DNA from: JAGTVG01 sp942491935
GTDB lineage: Bacteria > Bacteroidota > Bacteroidia > Cytophagales > Cyclobacteriaceae
Assembly: GCA_942491935.1 (NCBI GenBank)
Contig: CALOCZ010000068.1
Span: 124,001-188,000, forward strand
Direction of reading: 5' to 3'
Length of the DNA stretch: 64,000 bases
The position numbers and the translations under genes are program-made. The notes below the pieces were generated by a model. That model was not told where the DNA came from. It did not search any database and saw only the letters and a program-made list of their open reading frames with translations. The first letter of the stretch is position 1, and every line of letters starts with the position of its first letter. Below, piece by piece: positions 27,551-37,019 of the stretch.

Positions 27551-28162
27551 TTATTCCCTGGCGGCAATCCTAGATTTTAGTTCAGCCACCTTGTTTCTCT
27601 CGGTCTGCAATTCTCGGCCCAGTTTTACTTTATTTTCCTGAGAAGATTTACGGTATTCTTCAAATTCTTCATTAAGGTCAGTAAACTCTTTCCTGGCAAT
27701 GGTGTACAATTTCAGGCTCCTGGTATGACTACCATAAGCTATTATCAGCAAAACGACTAAACCACCTATAATTCCCCATAAAATAATATTATATGTGGTT
27801 TTTGAAATCAATAGTCCTAAAAAAGAGATACTCCCTGCTACTTTTTGTGTTTGTTTTAATTCATTATCCAACTCCTGGATCTTTTGATTTAAATTTTCGA
27901 TATTTTTATTTAGGTCCGCAATTTCCACTTTCCCGTCAGCTATGTTTTGCTTGTACACCCGAAGTGTATCCTGCACCTTTGTCATCAAAGTGTTTATAGA
28001 AGTGATCCTAAATACTTTGTATGCATTATATGTTTCCGAATTCTCATACAAATATTTATAATACCCTGATATTGATTGATTTACTTCAGAAACTTCATCT
28101 TGAGAATAACCCAGGAATGGCAAAAAAATGATTATGGAGAATACAACACAAAGCTTTTTCAT
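27551..28162 (-). CDS. Coiled-coil membrane protein of unknown function
   Basis: From ATG 28162 (MKKLCVVFSIIIFLPFLGYSQ, a clear signal peptide) about 203 residues; a longer start at 28195 would spoil the signal. A periplasmic coiled coil (about 75-110, IADLNKNIENLNQKIQELDNELKQ) precedes a membrane helix (about 125-147). A second charged coiled coil follows at the C-terminus (EEYRKSSQENKVKLGRELQTERNKVAELKSRIAARE). Such proteins are widespread in Bacteroidota without known function. Confidence 0.7.
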   Translation of the reverse strand: MKKLCVVFSIIIFLPFLGYSQDEVSEVNQSISGYYKYLYENSETYNAYKVFRITSINTLMTKVQDTLRVYKQNIADGKVEIADLNKNIENLNQKIQELDNELKQTQKVAGSISFLGLLISKTTYNIILWGIIGGLVVLLIIAYGSHTRSLKLYTIARKEFTDLNEEFEEYRKSSQENKVKLGRELQTERNKVAELKSRIAARE

Positions 28163-28444
28163 GGTCAAATATTTTTCAAAATAAATGGACAACATACACT
28201 ATTTAACAAACACCTCAATAGGGTTTGCCAGTATCATAAAACTTAAGGCTTACCCGGCATTTTGTTTTATCAGATCTTTTGTTGAGACAAAGTTATTAAT
28301 AAATAACCGAATAATATTTTGCCTTATAGATTAAACGTTCAAACCCATGTCCTTATTATTCGTAAATATGATAATACATCAAGGTATAAAATTCAGTTCA
28401 AGGATCATATTTATTTGATAGAACGATTATAAATTATCTTTTCT

Positions 28445-29089
28445 TTATAATAAATAGTATACGGAAAAATAATGACATATACTTCCCCCAAGAACAAATA
28501 AATGCCATATTGGATGGTGATAGGGTAGCCTTTTCCATACATAGAAGATTACTCCGAGCGTATAAAACAATCCACCAGCTGCGAGATACACAATACTTAT
28601 AGCCGGCAAGTTCTCGATCATTGCTGGTGCTATAAATACAGCCAGCCACCCCATTACAAGGTATATTATTGCAGAGATCCATTTTGAACTGATCTGGGTT
28701 GCCAGTTTTATAATAATTCCTACAAAAGCAAACACCCAGATAATGGCAAACATGGTCCAGCCTGTGTTTCCTCTAAGGCTAGTCAGTAAAAATGGTGTAT
28801 ATGTGCCTGCAATCAATAAATATATGGCCGAATGATCCAGCTTCCTGAATTTTTTCTTTATTTTCTTGTCATTCACAAGATGATACAATGATGAAGAAGA
28901 ATACATGATCAGCAATGAAATTCCAAAAATTATGCAGCCGGTCAGGTACCATTCATCCTTAGCTTTTAGAGCTCTAAAGATCAAAATTAAAAGACCTGCT
29001 ATACTTAGTATTAAACCAAATCCGTGTGTAAGCACGTTCGCTAATTCTTCATTCTTTTCGTATTGACTATGGAGATGAATTTTTGCCAT
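28445..29089 (-). CDS. trhA: Hemolysin III / TrhA-family (PAQR) membrane protein
   Basis: A 214-residue protein with seven predicted membrane helices. The PAQR/HlyIII pattern is present: E14-E15 and ANVLTHGFG near the start, SSSLYHL, KLDHSAIYLLIAGTYTP, and HPIWHLFVLGGSICHYFSVYY at the end. The conserved Ser, His and Asp residues form a metal site. In other bacteria TrhA affects membrane fluidity homeostasis. It stands alone. Confidence 0.93.
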   Translation of the reverse strand: MAKIHLHSQYEKNEELANVLTHGFGLILSIAGLLILIFRALKAKDEWYLTGCIIFGISLLIMYSSSSLYHLVNDKKIKKKFRKLDHSAIYLLIAGTYTPFLLTSLRGNTGWTMFAIIWVFAFVGIIIKLATQISSKWISAIIYLVMGWLAVFIAPAMIENLPAISIVYLAAGGLFYTLGVIFYVWKRLPYHHPIWHLFVLGGSICHYFSVYYLL

Positions 29090-29374
29090 TAAAAACAGCT
29101 TTAAAAGCTACATGATAAACTCCGAAAATACGATATAAATTTGAAAACCACAGACAAGAATAGTATGGATATTTTTCAAGATCCATTGTGGGAGTCAAGT
29201 ATCTGAAAAACTATCGAGAAACATCACAGGTAATTCAAACTAAGTGGTCAAGGCATAATTTAATATCAGCGCAGATCAATTTAATCGATATTGAATTCAA
29301 ATAAATGAGATCTAAACCTTTTGCTGAACAGATTGTTACATACTAAGTAAAATGAACCAAAATAAGAACTCAAT

Positions 29375-29548
29375 ATGTTTGGATTATTCAAAAAGAAATC
29401 ACCAATAGATGCTCTTGAAAAGAAATATAAAAAGCTTTTAAAGGAGGCATATAATCTTTCAAAAGTCAGTAGAATAGATAGTGATAAAAAACAGGCTGAA
29501 GCCCAGGAGGTCCTGGAACAAATTGAATCTTTAAGAGAGGCCTCATAG
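29375..29548 (+). CDS. Lacal_2735-family (DUF6435) small protein
   Basis: A 57-residue protein, MFGLFKKKSPIDALEKKYKK followed by a helical, charged tail (EAYNLSKVSRIDSDKKQAEAQEVLEQIESL). The MFGLFKKKSP start and spacing match the Lacal_2735 family of short cytoplasmic proteins of unknown function. It overlaps no other gene. Confidence 0.8.
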   Translation: MFGLFKKKSPIDALEKKYKKLLKEAYNLSKVSRIDSDKKQAEAQEVLEQIESLREAS

Positions 29549-29824
29549 TATCTGATTTTGAACATAATCAAATGATGTTTACTGAATTCCGCATGAATAA
29601 ATAGTCCATAGATCAAATCACTTTCAGGTGTTTAGGTGATTGAATAATCCCCTGTAAATGATGATATATTCTATTGCCCATCATCTAAAATTTCTGATAT
29701 TGAATAAAAGCTAACCAATTACAAATATTTTCAACATTTTTTGCAACCAAAACGAAAATAATTTGTCTAAAAAAATAGGACTGCAGAAAAGATCTGTATG
29801 GCTTTTCACTTTAGTCAAAACAAG

Positions 29825-29996
29825 ATGCTTTTACATCACCTAAAGATCACCTTTCGATATTTCTTAAGGAATAAGGTGTACAATACATTAAACATCTTGG
29901 GGCTGTTATTGTTATGCTTATCGCACTTGCAACAGTATGTTCCAATCTGTTAGAGCAGCCCTAAAGAAACCAACCGAGGCTTTGCGGTATGAATAA
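29825..29996 (+). pseudogene. FtsX/MacB-type permease remnant with internal deletion
   Basis: The N-terminus of a Bacteroidota ABC permease (MLLHHLKITFRYFLRNKVYNTLNILGL) is joined within a few bases to its C-terminus. That end reads AVIVMLIALATV in a second frame and VRAALKKPTEALRYE in a third, then TAA at 29994-29996. About 750 residues are missing compared with the intact relative at 33695-36073. It is a true deletion remnant, with small frame changes inside the remaining ends. Confidence 0.8.
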
Positions 29997-30380
29997 TTTC
30001 AATCGATTCATTCTGAAAAATATTTCTTTATATATATTAGGCTAAAGGCTTAATAATCCACTATTTGAATAATTCATTTCAATCTAACACAAGGCATCAT
30101 TGTCGTATCTTCATTTTCATTAGGTTTATGCATTAAAATAACATAAATTGAAAGATTGTAAATGATAATAAGTTCCTAAGATCACATGTTTTCACTGCTC
30201 ACAAATTTCAGATTAGGATCAAACAACCGAATGGCTTGTAATCTTTTAGATAGATATAAATCAATTGTTGCGTTTAACTCTTAGGTGTAAAACAGAGCAT
30301 ATAAAAATAAACTTAATAAACGAACCACCTAACCATAATTCCAAGCATAAAAAGTAAAAAACCAATAAACCTTTACAACC
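29997..30380. other. Intergenic stretch, nothing recognised
   Basis: 384 AT-rich bases between the permease remnant and the cytochrome gene. No reading frame, hairpin or repeat stands out. Confidence 0.5.
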
Positions 30381-31004
30381 ATGAAAAACAAAGTAAAACT
30401 ATTTCTGCAGGGGATTCTCTGCATTGGGATTTTGACATTGTCCAGTTGCCAGGATAAAAAGATGAATGGAACAATTAACGAGGCATCATTAACAGCTTCC
30501 AGCAAATTGGATTTTTACGGATTTAAAAGTCAAGTTGAATGGGGTGAACACCTCGTATTGATTGGAGGATGCCACGATTGTCATACCCCAAAGAAGATGA
30601 CAAATCATGGGCCGGTTCTGGACACGGCATTATTTCTATCCGGCCACCCAAGTAATATGCCTCGTATCGATATAGACCGAAAAGAGATAGAGGCAAAGGG
30701 ACTCGCAGTAGCGATGGACCTGACAGAATGGGTTGGCCCCTGGGGAATTTCGTTTGCAGCCAATCTTACCCCCGATCCTACAGGTATTGGGAATTGGACT
30801 GAAGATCAGTTTATCTATGCCTTGCGCAACGGTACAGCCAAGGGAATACCTGGTTCAAGACCTATACTTCCTCCTATGCCCTGGGAAATGATTAAATATA
30901 TGAGAGATGATGAAATGAAAGCCGTTTTTGCTTATTTAAAATCAATTAAACCTATTAACAATTTGGTCCCTGCTCCGCTTCCTCCAACAAGTGTCGCAAA
31001 CTAA
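30381..31004 (+). CDS. Cytochrome c-type lipoprotein
   Basis: A 207-residue protein with lipobox cysteine C23 (LTLSSC). One heme c site, C64-H-D-C67-H68 (GGCHDCHTP), is present. PPMPWEMIKYMRDDEMKAVFAYLKSI near the C-terminus supplies the likely axial methionine and the closing helix of the cytochrome c fold. Probably anchored on the periplasmic side of a membrane as an electron carrier; the partner enzyme is not encoded nearby. Confidence 0.88.
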   Translation: MKNKVKLFLQGILCIGILTLSSCQDKKMNGTINEASLTASSKLDFYGFKSQVEWGEHLVLIGGCHDCHTPKKMTNHGPVLDTALFLSGHPSNMPRIDIDRKEIEAKGLAVAMDLTEWVGPWGISFAANLTPDPTGIGNWTEDQFIYALRNGTAKGIPGSRPILPPMPWEMIKYMRDDEMKAVFAYLKSIKPINNLVPAPLPPTSVAN

Positions 31005-31028
31005 TATTTATTCTTTGTTGATTTAATT

Positions 31029-31066
31029 TGGTGAAATTTTAATCCTCATAGATTAGAATTTCACCA
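31029..31066. terminator. Long inverted repeat after the cytochrome gene
   Basis: TGGTGAAATT (31029-31038) pairs with AATTTCACCA (31057-31066), with TAATC/GATTA continuing the stem inside. It lacks a long U-run, so it is a terminator-like or 3' stabilising hairpin. Confidence 0.55.
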
Positions 31067-31211
31067 TTTCAAATGATATTAGATTTCGTGTTCTTCCAGA
31101 GGAGAATACCAATAAATATTTCTTTAATTATATCAATTTTCTAAAAACAATTTATATGAAGGCCTGTTTCATTGTTATAGAATATCTCAACTAAACCAAA
31201 TTTCTGAAACC

Positions 31212-32162
31212 ATGACATCAAAAAAAACAATTGTAGTGTTCGGCGCAACCGGCGCTCAGGGAGGAGGACTTGCTAAAGCCATACTCTCAGATCCAAATTC
31301 TGAGTTTCAGGTCCGTGCAGTGACGAGAAATGCAGATTCTGAAAAAGCTAAACAGCTAGAAGCACAAGGAGCGGAAGTTGTTGAAGCGGATATAGACAAT
31401 AAGCAAAGCATTGTAAATGTGCTGAAAGGAGCATATGGAGCCTTCTTTGTTACTTTTTTCTGGGATCACTTTTCACCTGAGAAAGAATATGCTCAGGCAA
31501 AGTCTATGGCTGAAGCGGCCAAAGAAACGAATATGACGCATGTTATATGGTCAACACTCGAGGATACAAGGAATTGGGTGCCAATTGATGACGATAGAAT
31601 GCCCACTTTACAAGGTAAATATAAAGTTCCTCACTTTGATGCCAAAGGGGAAGCCAATCAGTGTTTCATAGATGCTGGCGTGAATACCACATTCCTTATT
31701 GCATCATTCTATTGGGAAAATTTGATATATTTTGGAATGGGTCCAAAAAAAGGACCAGATGGTAATTTTGCAATTTCCTTTCCGATGGGAGACAAAAAAC
31801 TGGCTGGTGTTGCAGCAGAAGATATTGGCAAATGTGCTTATGGAATATTTAAAAAAGGGCTGGAGTTATCAGGAAAAACCATTGGGGTTGCAGGAGATCA
31901 CCTGAATGGTACAGAAATGGCCAATAGCCTATCCAAAGCCCTTGATATAGATGTTAGCTACAACGAGGTAAGCCCGGAACAGTATCGGGGATTTGGTTTT
32001 CCCGGTGCAGACGATCTGGGGAATATGTTTCAGTTTTACAGGGATTTTGAAGGAGATAGTCTGAAAGTGCGTGACCTTTCATTTTCAAAATCTTTAAATC
32101 CAGAATTAAAATCATTCGATGATTGGCTTCTAACGTATGCTAAGAATATACCCCTGGATTAA
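31212..32162 (+). CDS. NmrA/HSCARG-type NAD(P)-binding protein
   Basis: A 316-residue Rossmann protein with the NADP motif GATGAQGGGLAKAIL at residues 9-23. The NmrA/HSCARG fold follows (AEVVEADIDNKQSIVNVLKGAYGAFFVTFFWDHFSPEKEYAQAKSMAEAAKE, then HVIWSTLEDTRNW). Relatives are redox sensors or atypical SDRs that read the NADPH/NADP ratio. No catalytic YxxxK is evident. It stands alone, about 200 bp after the cytochrome gene. Confidence 0.87.
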   Translation: MTSKKTIVVFGATGAQGGGLAKAILSDPNSEFQVRAVTRNADSEKAKQLEAQGAEVVEADIDNKQSIVNVLKGAYGAFFVTFFWDHFSPEKEYAQAKSMAEAAKETNMTHVIWSTLEDTRNWVPIDDDRMPTLQGKYKVPHFDAKGEANQCFIDAGVNTTFLIASFYWENLIYFGMGPKKGPDGNFAISFPMGDKKLAGVAAEDIGKCAYGIFKKGLELSGKTIGVAGDHLNGTEMANSLSKALDIDVSYNEVSPEQYRGFGFPGADDLGNMFQFYRDFEGDSLKVRDLSFSKSLNPELKSFDDWLLTYAKNIPLD

Positions 32163-32219
32163 GAATATAATATCTCCGATATAAAAAACTAATTAGCTTT
32201 TAATTCAAAAAGCTCTATT

Positions 32220-32271
32220 AAGTCCCTGTTACAGGCAAATAGTCATACTAGCTTGTGTAGAACAGGGACTT
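32220..32271. repeat. Perfect 11-bp inverted repeat with 30-bp loop
   Basis: AAGTCCCTGTT (32220-32230) and AACAGGGACTT (32261-32271). It lies between two convergent genes. An ORF without a start codon runs through it and ends KANPQRFLEAVQPEMFHYLADYGEISD before a TGA; it has coding-like composition but I cannot name it. Confidence 0.5.
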
Positions 32272-32391
32272 ACCTATTAAAGGCCAATCCCCAACGCTTT
32301 CTGGAGGCGGTGCAACCCGAAATGTTTCACTACTTAGCTGATTACGGGGAAATATCCGACTGATAGGAGATACATTCTGAAAGATATATGC

Positions 32392-33432
32392 TTATTTATT
32401 ATTTACTCTCTCTATACAAAAAAGTCCAATCTTCTTTTTCTTCCCTCTCAGCTTTACGGATTCAATAAATGTAGAATTATAGGATTCGGCCAATGCAAGT
32501 TTTCTTAACAGTTTTGAAGAGATTAAAAGCTTGCATTTATAGTGATTACATAATTCCTGTATTCTGGAAGTAGTATTCATTACATCTCCATTATACACAA
32601 TAACCCGCTTTAAATCCCCTATTTTTGCAGTAATTACTTTTCCCGAATGTACGCCAGCTTTAAACACTGGCACTAAACCATACCTATCAAAGTATTTTTC
32701 CTTTTTTTGATCCAGTCTATCCATAATATCAAAAAATATTTTAACACAGCGCACGTCTTTCAAGCCAACCTTTGTTTTCCAGGTAAGTACAACTTCATCA
32801 CCAACATACTGGTATATTTCCGCTTTATTTTTCAATACAGGTTGTGTTATCTCGTGATAAAACTCATCAATCAAGGCATAATATTTCTGATGGCCTAACC
32901 TTTCAGCTACTGTTGTCGATGATTTCATATCCAGGAACATAAAGATCCTGTCTTCTTCGACCGGTTTATAATAACTCCCCCATAAAAATTTTATTAATAC
33001 TCCTTCCCCTAACATCCGGTTTATCTGGATATAAAATACCAGCAAGGTATAGATCATAAGGGTATAAATTAAAAGAGAATAAAAGCCAGGTGTAAAAAGT
33101 TCAAACCAGAATCCTTCAATTTCCTTACCCTCATTTAGTTCAAGCATAAAACTCAATGAACCAGCAACCAATGAAATGATAATCGTATAAAGAACGGTCT
33201 TAAGGATCAAATGCCAGAAAAAAGGCAATCTGTGAAACATGTGTTGGAATCTGGTAATTATAAACAATTCCAGGATACCAAAACTCAATCCAAGACTCAA
33301 CCCAGTATATATGCTTCTCAGATCGACAAATTCTATATCTATATATTGATATATGACAGCCGAAATGGTCGATATCACACATATGGTAAAAAGTAATTTG
33401 AGTTTCCTTTTTAGTACCGGTTGCATATGCAA
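32392..33432 (-). CDS. Membrane-bound class III adenylate/guanylate cyclase
   Basis: A 346-residue protein. Four predicted membrane helices (about 10-32, 42-60, 75-97, 115-136) precede a class III cyclase domain (163-340). Both metal-binding aspartates are present, D168 (FMFLDMKSS) and D212 (QYVGDEVV), with YNGDVMNTTSRIQ matching the transition-state region. It would make cAMP or cGMP on the cytoplasmic side. A Crp/Fnr-type gene lies 3 kb away, but no direct link is shown. Confidence 0.88.
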   Translation of the reverse strand: MHMQPVLKRKLKLLFTICVISTISAVIYQYIDIEFVDLRSIYTGLSLGLSFGILELFIITRFQHMFHRLPFFWHLILKTVLYTIIISLVAGSLSFMLELNEGKEIEGFWFELFTPGFYSLLIYTLMIYTLLVFYIQINRMLGEGVLIKFLWGSYYKPVEEDRIFMFLDMKSSTTVAERLGHQKYYALIDEFYHEITQPVLKNKAEIYQYVGDEVVLTWKTKVGLKDVRCVKIFFDIMDRLDQKKEKYFDRYGLVPVFKAGVHSGKVITAKIGDLKRVIVYNGDVMNTTSRIQELCNHYKCKLLISSKLLRKLALAESYNSTFIESVKLRGKKKKIGLFCIERVNNK

Positions 33433-33694
33433 TATTCTTTAGAATTAAGTTCTTTTCAAATAACAACTTAATTTTAAATTTGATGATTTACATTTATTGC
33501 TGTGGAATCAATTTCATCTCAACTCTTTTCTGTTCGGAGCCGGGAATGAGTGTTCGTTTTCGAACATAGATCTATACTAATCTTACATAAAATTTACCAA
33601 TAACACTTATTAGAGTTGTATTTAAATTTTGGCACTCTGATTGATATAATTATTTTGCTTTTTAACTGAATTGCCAAACTAAATTTTTTAAAAC

Positions 33695-36073
33695 ATGCTT
33701 TGGAATTATTTCAAAATCGGATACCGCAGTATTTTAAAGAACAGACTCCCCTCCATCATAAATACAGTTGGTTTGGGAATAGCCTTTGGATGCTTACTGG
33801 TATTATTTTCCTTTTTAGACAAAATCTACAATTTAGACGATTGTCATATAAATGGAGATCGGATATACCTCATTGAAAGTGTTATTGATCAGGATGGGCA
33901 GAACCGAATTTACGGTACCTCGCCATTTGCACTTGCTCCATCAATAAAAGCTGATTTCCCTGAAGTCGAAGAAGTAACAAGGATGCAATATTCCAGCGCC
34001 GATTTCAGGTATGAAGACATGGTATTCAATGAACGGGTGATATTTGTCGACCAGGGATTCCTTGATATTTTCAGTTATCCAATTCTTAAAGGGTCCAGAA
34101 ATTCTTTGAAACAGAATGATCGGATAATTCTAAGCCGGAACATAGCTGAGAAATACTTTGGCAAGGATGAAGCCATTGGGAAACAGGTTTCAATGCTTTT
34201 CAGCATGAATGGCAAGGAATATAAGGAATCATATATCGTAGGCGCAGTGGCTGATAAGGCCCCATACTCAGCATCTTTGAGATTTGACATACTCATACCA
34301 TTTGAAAATAGAAAAAATCTAGGTTTAGATGAGAATGGAGACTGGAGGAATTTTACTAATGCCACCTTCGTTATGTTGAATGAACCAGGACAGGTTGGCA
34401 ACATTTCAGATAGAATTAACAATTATAAAAACCATCAGAACCTGGCAAATCCTGACAGGAAAATTGTTGAATTTTTATTTGACCCTTTACCAGGCATGTC
34501 ACTAAATGCATTCGGAAAAGAAGCCATGTTAACTTATGGATCACATCCTACGGCAAGAGTTATGTTAATTGTAATTGCAATATTCATTCTTATTCTGGCC
34601 ATATTTAATTATATCAATATTGCAATTGTATCAGCTACTTCCAGACTTAAGGAAATTGGATTGAGGAAGGCAATAGGAGGAACACGAAAACAGATCATTT
34701 TTCAGTTCATAAGTGAGAATGCCATTTTATGTCTTTTAGCCATGGTCTTTGGATGGATACTCGCCTCCGGATTTTTATTACAGGGATTTAATTCCATAGC
34801 AAATCCATCGAATCCTTTGGTTTTTAATTATCAAAATCCCGGATTATGGATTTTCATTATATCTGTTTTTATAGTAGTTGCTTTTGGCTCTGCTGCATAT
34901 CCTGCATTCTTTATTTCAGGATTCAAACCAATAAATATCTTTAAAGGAAATCTTAGGCTCACAAGTAAAAATTACTTCACCAAATCCATGCTGGCAGTCC
35001 AATTTATCATTTCCTTCATTACCATATCATTGGGTGTTGTATTTGTAATGAACGAAAGATATATTAAGGACCGCGATTGGGGCTATGATAAGGAACAGAC
35101 TGTAGTCATACCTTTAGCATATACTGATCAATATTCTGAGTTAAGAGACGAGTTTATACAAAATTCATATATTGATGTTATTACTGGTTCAAGTAATCAC
35201 ATCGGATACTGGACCGAGGAAGACGTTGTAAATTATAATAATGAACAATATTCAAGCAGGAAGGTCTTGGCAGGCTATGAATATCTTGATGCAATGGGTA
35301 TAAGACTTAAAAGCGGACGTTTCTTTGAAATTAATAGCACAACTGATAAGGATGAATCATTGGTTGTAAATGAAGCCTTTCTAATCAAACTGGGGATAGA
35401 TGATCCGATAGGTGAAAGGGTAATTCTTGATAGCACCGCCCATTACATTATCGGTGTTGTTGATGATTTTCACTACATGCATTTCAGGCATGAGATCAAA
35501 CCAATTTTCTTTAAGGTAGCCGATGAAAAATCCTTTAACAATATTGTTTTCAGAACTTTGCCGGGCCAAGCAAAAAAAGCAGAAAAGTTTGCCAGAAGTA
35601 CCTGGAAGAAATTATACCCGGACAATACTTATGAGGGATTTTTCCAGAATGCTGCCTTTGATCAATACTACAGGGAGAATGAGGGAATATCCAATCTAAT
35701 GATTGCTATTGCCTCAATCGCTGTCCTGATATCTTGTATGGGGCTCTTTGGTCTTGTATCCTTATTCATTAACAAAAAGTTGAAAGAATTTAGTATTCGA
35801 AAGGTAATGGGGGCATCCGTAAAAGAAATTACAATACTGGTTAATAAGGGATTTATGTGGGTAATAATTATTTCAAGCTTAATAGGCATACCCTTATCCT
35901 TTTTGTTATCAAAAGCAGTTATTGAATCTATATTTACTTATCATACTCCTATAAATGCTATCCCTTTTACCATTACAGCCTTTATATTAATTTTCACGGC
36001 GCTAGCTACTGTGTCTTCACAAATCATGAAGGCCATTAAAGTAAATCCGGTTGAACAGCTAAGGAATGAATAA
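33695..36073 (+). CDS. FtsX/MacB-type ABC permease
   Basis: A 792-residue permease with the double-FtsX layout. An N-terminal helix leads to a periplasmic MacB_PCD domain (about 45-270). Three helices follow (about 290-430), then a second PCD and a C-terminal three-helix FtsX domain with the closing motif KVNPVEQLRNE. The coupling-helix regions RLKEIGLRKAIGGTRKQI and KLKEFSIRKVMGASVKEI are intact. No ATPase gene is adjacent, as is common for these permeases in Bacteroidota. The start region resembles the remnant at 29825. Confidence 0.92.
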   Translation: MLWNYFKIGYRSILKNRLPSIINTVGLGIAFGCLLVLFSFLDKIYNLDDCHINGDRIYLIESVIDQDGQNRIYGTSPFALAPSIKADFPEVEEVTRMQYSSADFRYEDMVFNERVIFVDQGFLDIFSYPILKGSRNSLKQNDRIILSRNIAEKYFGKDEAIGKQVSMLFSMNGKEYKESYIVGAVADKAPYSASLRFDILIPFENRKNLGLDENGDWRNFTNATFVMLNEPGQVGNISDRINNYKNHQNLANPDRKIVEFLFDPLPGMSLNAFGKEAMLTYGSHPTARVMLIVIAIFILILAIFNYINIAIVSATSRLKEIGLRKAIGGTRKQIIFQFISENAILCLLAMVFGWILASGFLLQGFNSIANPSNPLVFNYQNPGLWIFIISVFIVVAFGSAAYPAFFISGFKPINIFKGNLRLTSKNYFTKSMLAVQFIISFITISLGVVFVMNERYIKDRDWGYDKEQTVVIPLAYTDQYSELRDEFIQNSYIDVITGSSNHIGYWTEEDVVNYNNEQYSSRKVLAGYEYLDAMGIRLKSGRFFEINSTTDKDESLVVNEAFLIKLGIDDPIGERVILDSTAHYIIGVVDDFHYMHFRHEIKPIFFKVADEKSFNNIVFRTLPGQAKKAEKFARSTWKKLYPDNTYEGFFQNAAFDQYYRENEGISNLMIAIASIAVLISCMGLFGLVSLFINKKLKEFSIRKVMGASVKEITILVNKGFMWVIIISSLIGIPLSFLLSKAVIESIFTYHTPINAIPFTITAFILIFTALATVSSQIMKAIKVNPVEQLRNE

Positions 36074-36096
36074 ATTGACAGGCAATTAAATAAAAT

Positions 36097-36127
36097 AGGC
36101 TCAATAGTTTTAATGTGGGCCTTTTTT
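36097..36127 (+). terminator. Terminator after permease gene
   Basis: AGGCTCA pairs with TGGGCCT (7 bp, one wobble) with a 12-nt loop, followed by TTTTTT. Confidence 0.6.
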
Positions 36128-36255
36128 AATGTTGATGAAGGAAAAGGAATGATTAGATAATGGCAGGTTAAATGAAATAATAGTAATTTAATAGTTAAGA
36201 AACAGAATTTTATTCGTTCTTATATATCATAAATTGATATAATTCGAAGCGCAAG

Positions 36256-36930
36256 ATGTGGTATCTCGACAATATAAATCTATATGATATTTTATGTCCC
36301 CCTAAGATCAAAGGATATGTTGATAAACATTTCATAAATCACAAGAAGAATGACATCATTTATAATCAGTCCTCTCCTATAAATAAGGTTTACCTTGTAA
36401 GCAAAGGAAAAGTAAAAGTTGTCTATTATACAGAAGAAGGGAATGAAATAATAAAAGCAATCCTGACTAAAGGTGAATTATTTGGAGAGAAGGCACTACT
36501 TGGTGATCAGGCTCAAAATGAACAGGCCATTGCATTAACTGACAATACACAATTGTGCCCATTATCTTTGGATAAAATGTATGAATTAATGAGGGATAAT
36601 GGCCGGTTCAGTCTTGAGATCAGCAAGATCATTAGTTTTCGTCTAAAAAAAACAGAGAGGAGATTGGAAAGATTACTTTTCAAGGATGCTAAGACCCGAT
36701 TACTAGAGTTTATACAGGACCTGGTAGAAGAACAAGCAGCATCTGCAAAAGATGCAGTGGAAATCAATCATTTCTATACCCAAAATGATATTGCAAACCT
36801 TATTGGAACAAGCCGTGAAACAGTAACAAAACTTCTAAACCAATTTAAACAGGAAGGAATACTTGAATATTCACGCAGGACCATCACCATTTACAACAAG
36901 GAGGCTTTTTCAAAATTGTCGTCACTCTGA
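36256..36930 (+). CDS. Crp/Fnr-family transcription regulator
   Basis: A 224-residue protein. A cyclic-nucleotide-binding-like beta-roll (about 20-125, GKVKVVYYTEEGNEIIKAILTKGELFGEKALLG) is followed by the dimer helix and a winged helix-turn-helix (DIANLIGTSRETVTKLLNQFKQEGIL). No FNR-type cysteine cluster is seen. The effector (cAMP or other) is unknown; the roll lacks an obvious arginine-serine phosphate-binding pair. It is followed 90 bp later by the spondin lipoprotein start. Confidence 0.9.
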   Translation: MWYLDNINLYDILCPPKIKGYVDKHFINHKKNDIIYNQSSPINKVYLVSKGKVKVVYYTEEGNEIIKAILTKGELFGEKALLGDQAQNEQAIALTDNTQLCPLSLDKMYELMRDNGRFSLEISKIISFRLKKTERRLERLLFKDAKTRLLEFIQDLVEEQAASAKDAVEINHFYTQNDIANLIGTSRETVTKLLNQFKQEGILEYSRRTITIYNKEAFSKLSSL

Positions 36931-37019
36931 CATAATATTAAGTTGTCCTGCAAATGTGAAATAGCACACATTTCATGGTTCAGCCTTCGCCTACTTTTGA
37001 AATCAAAAAACTTACTAAA

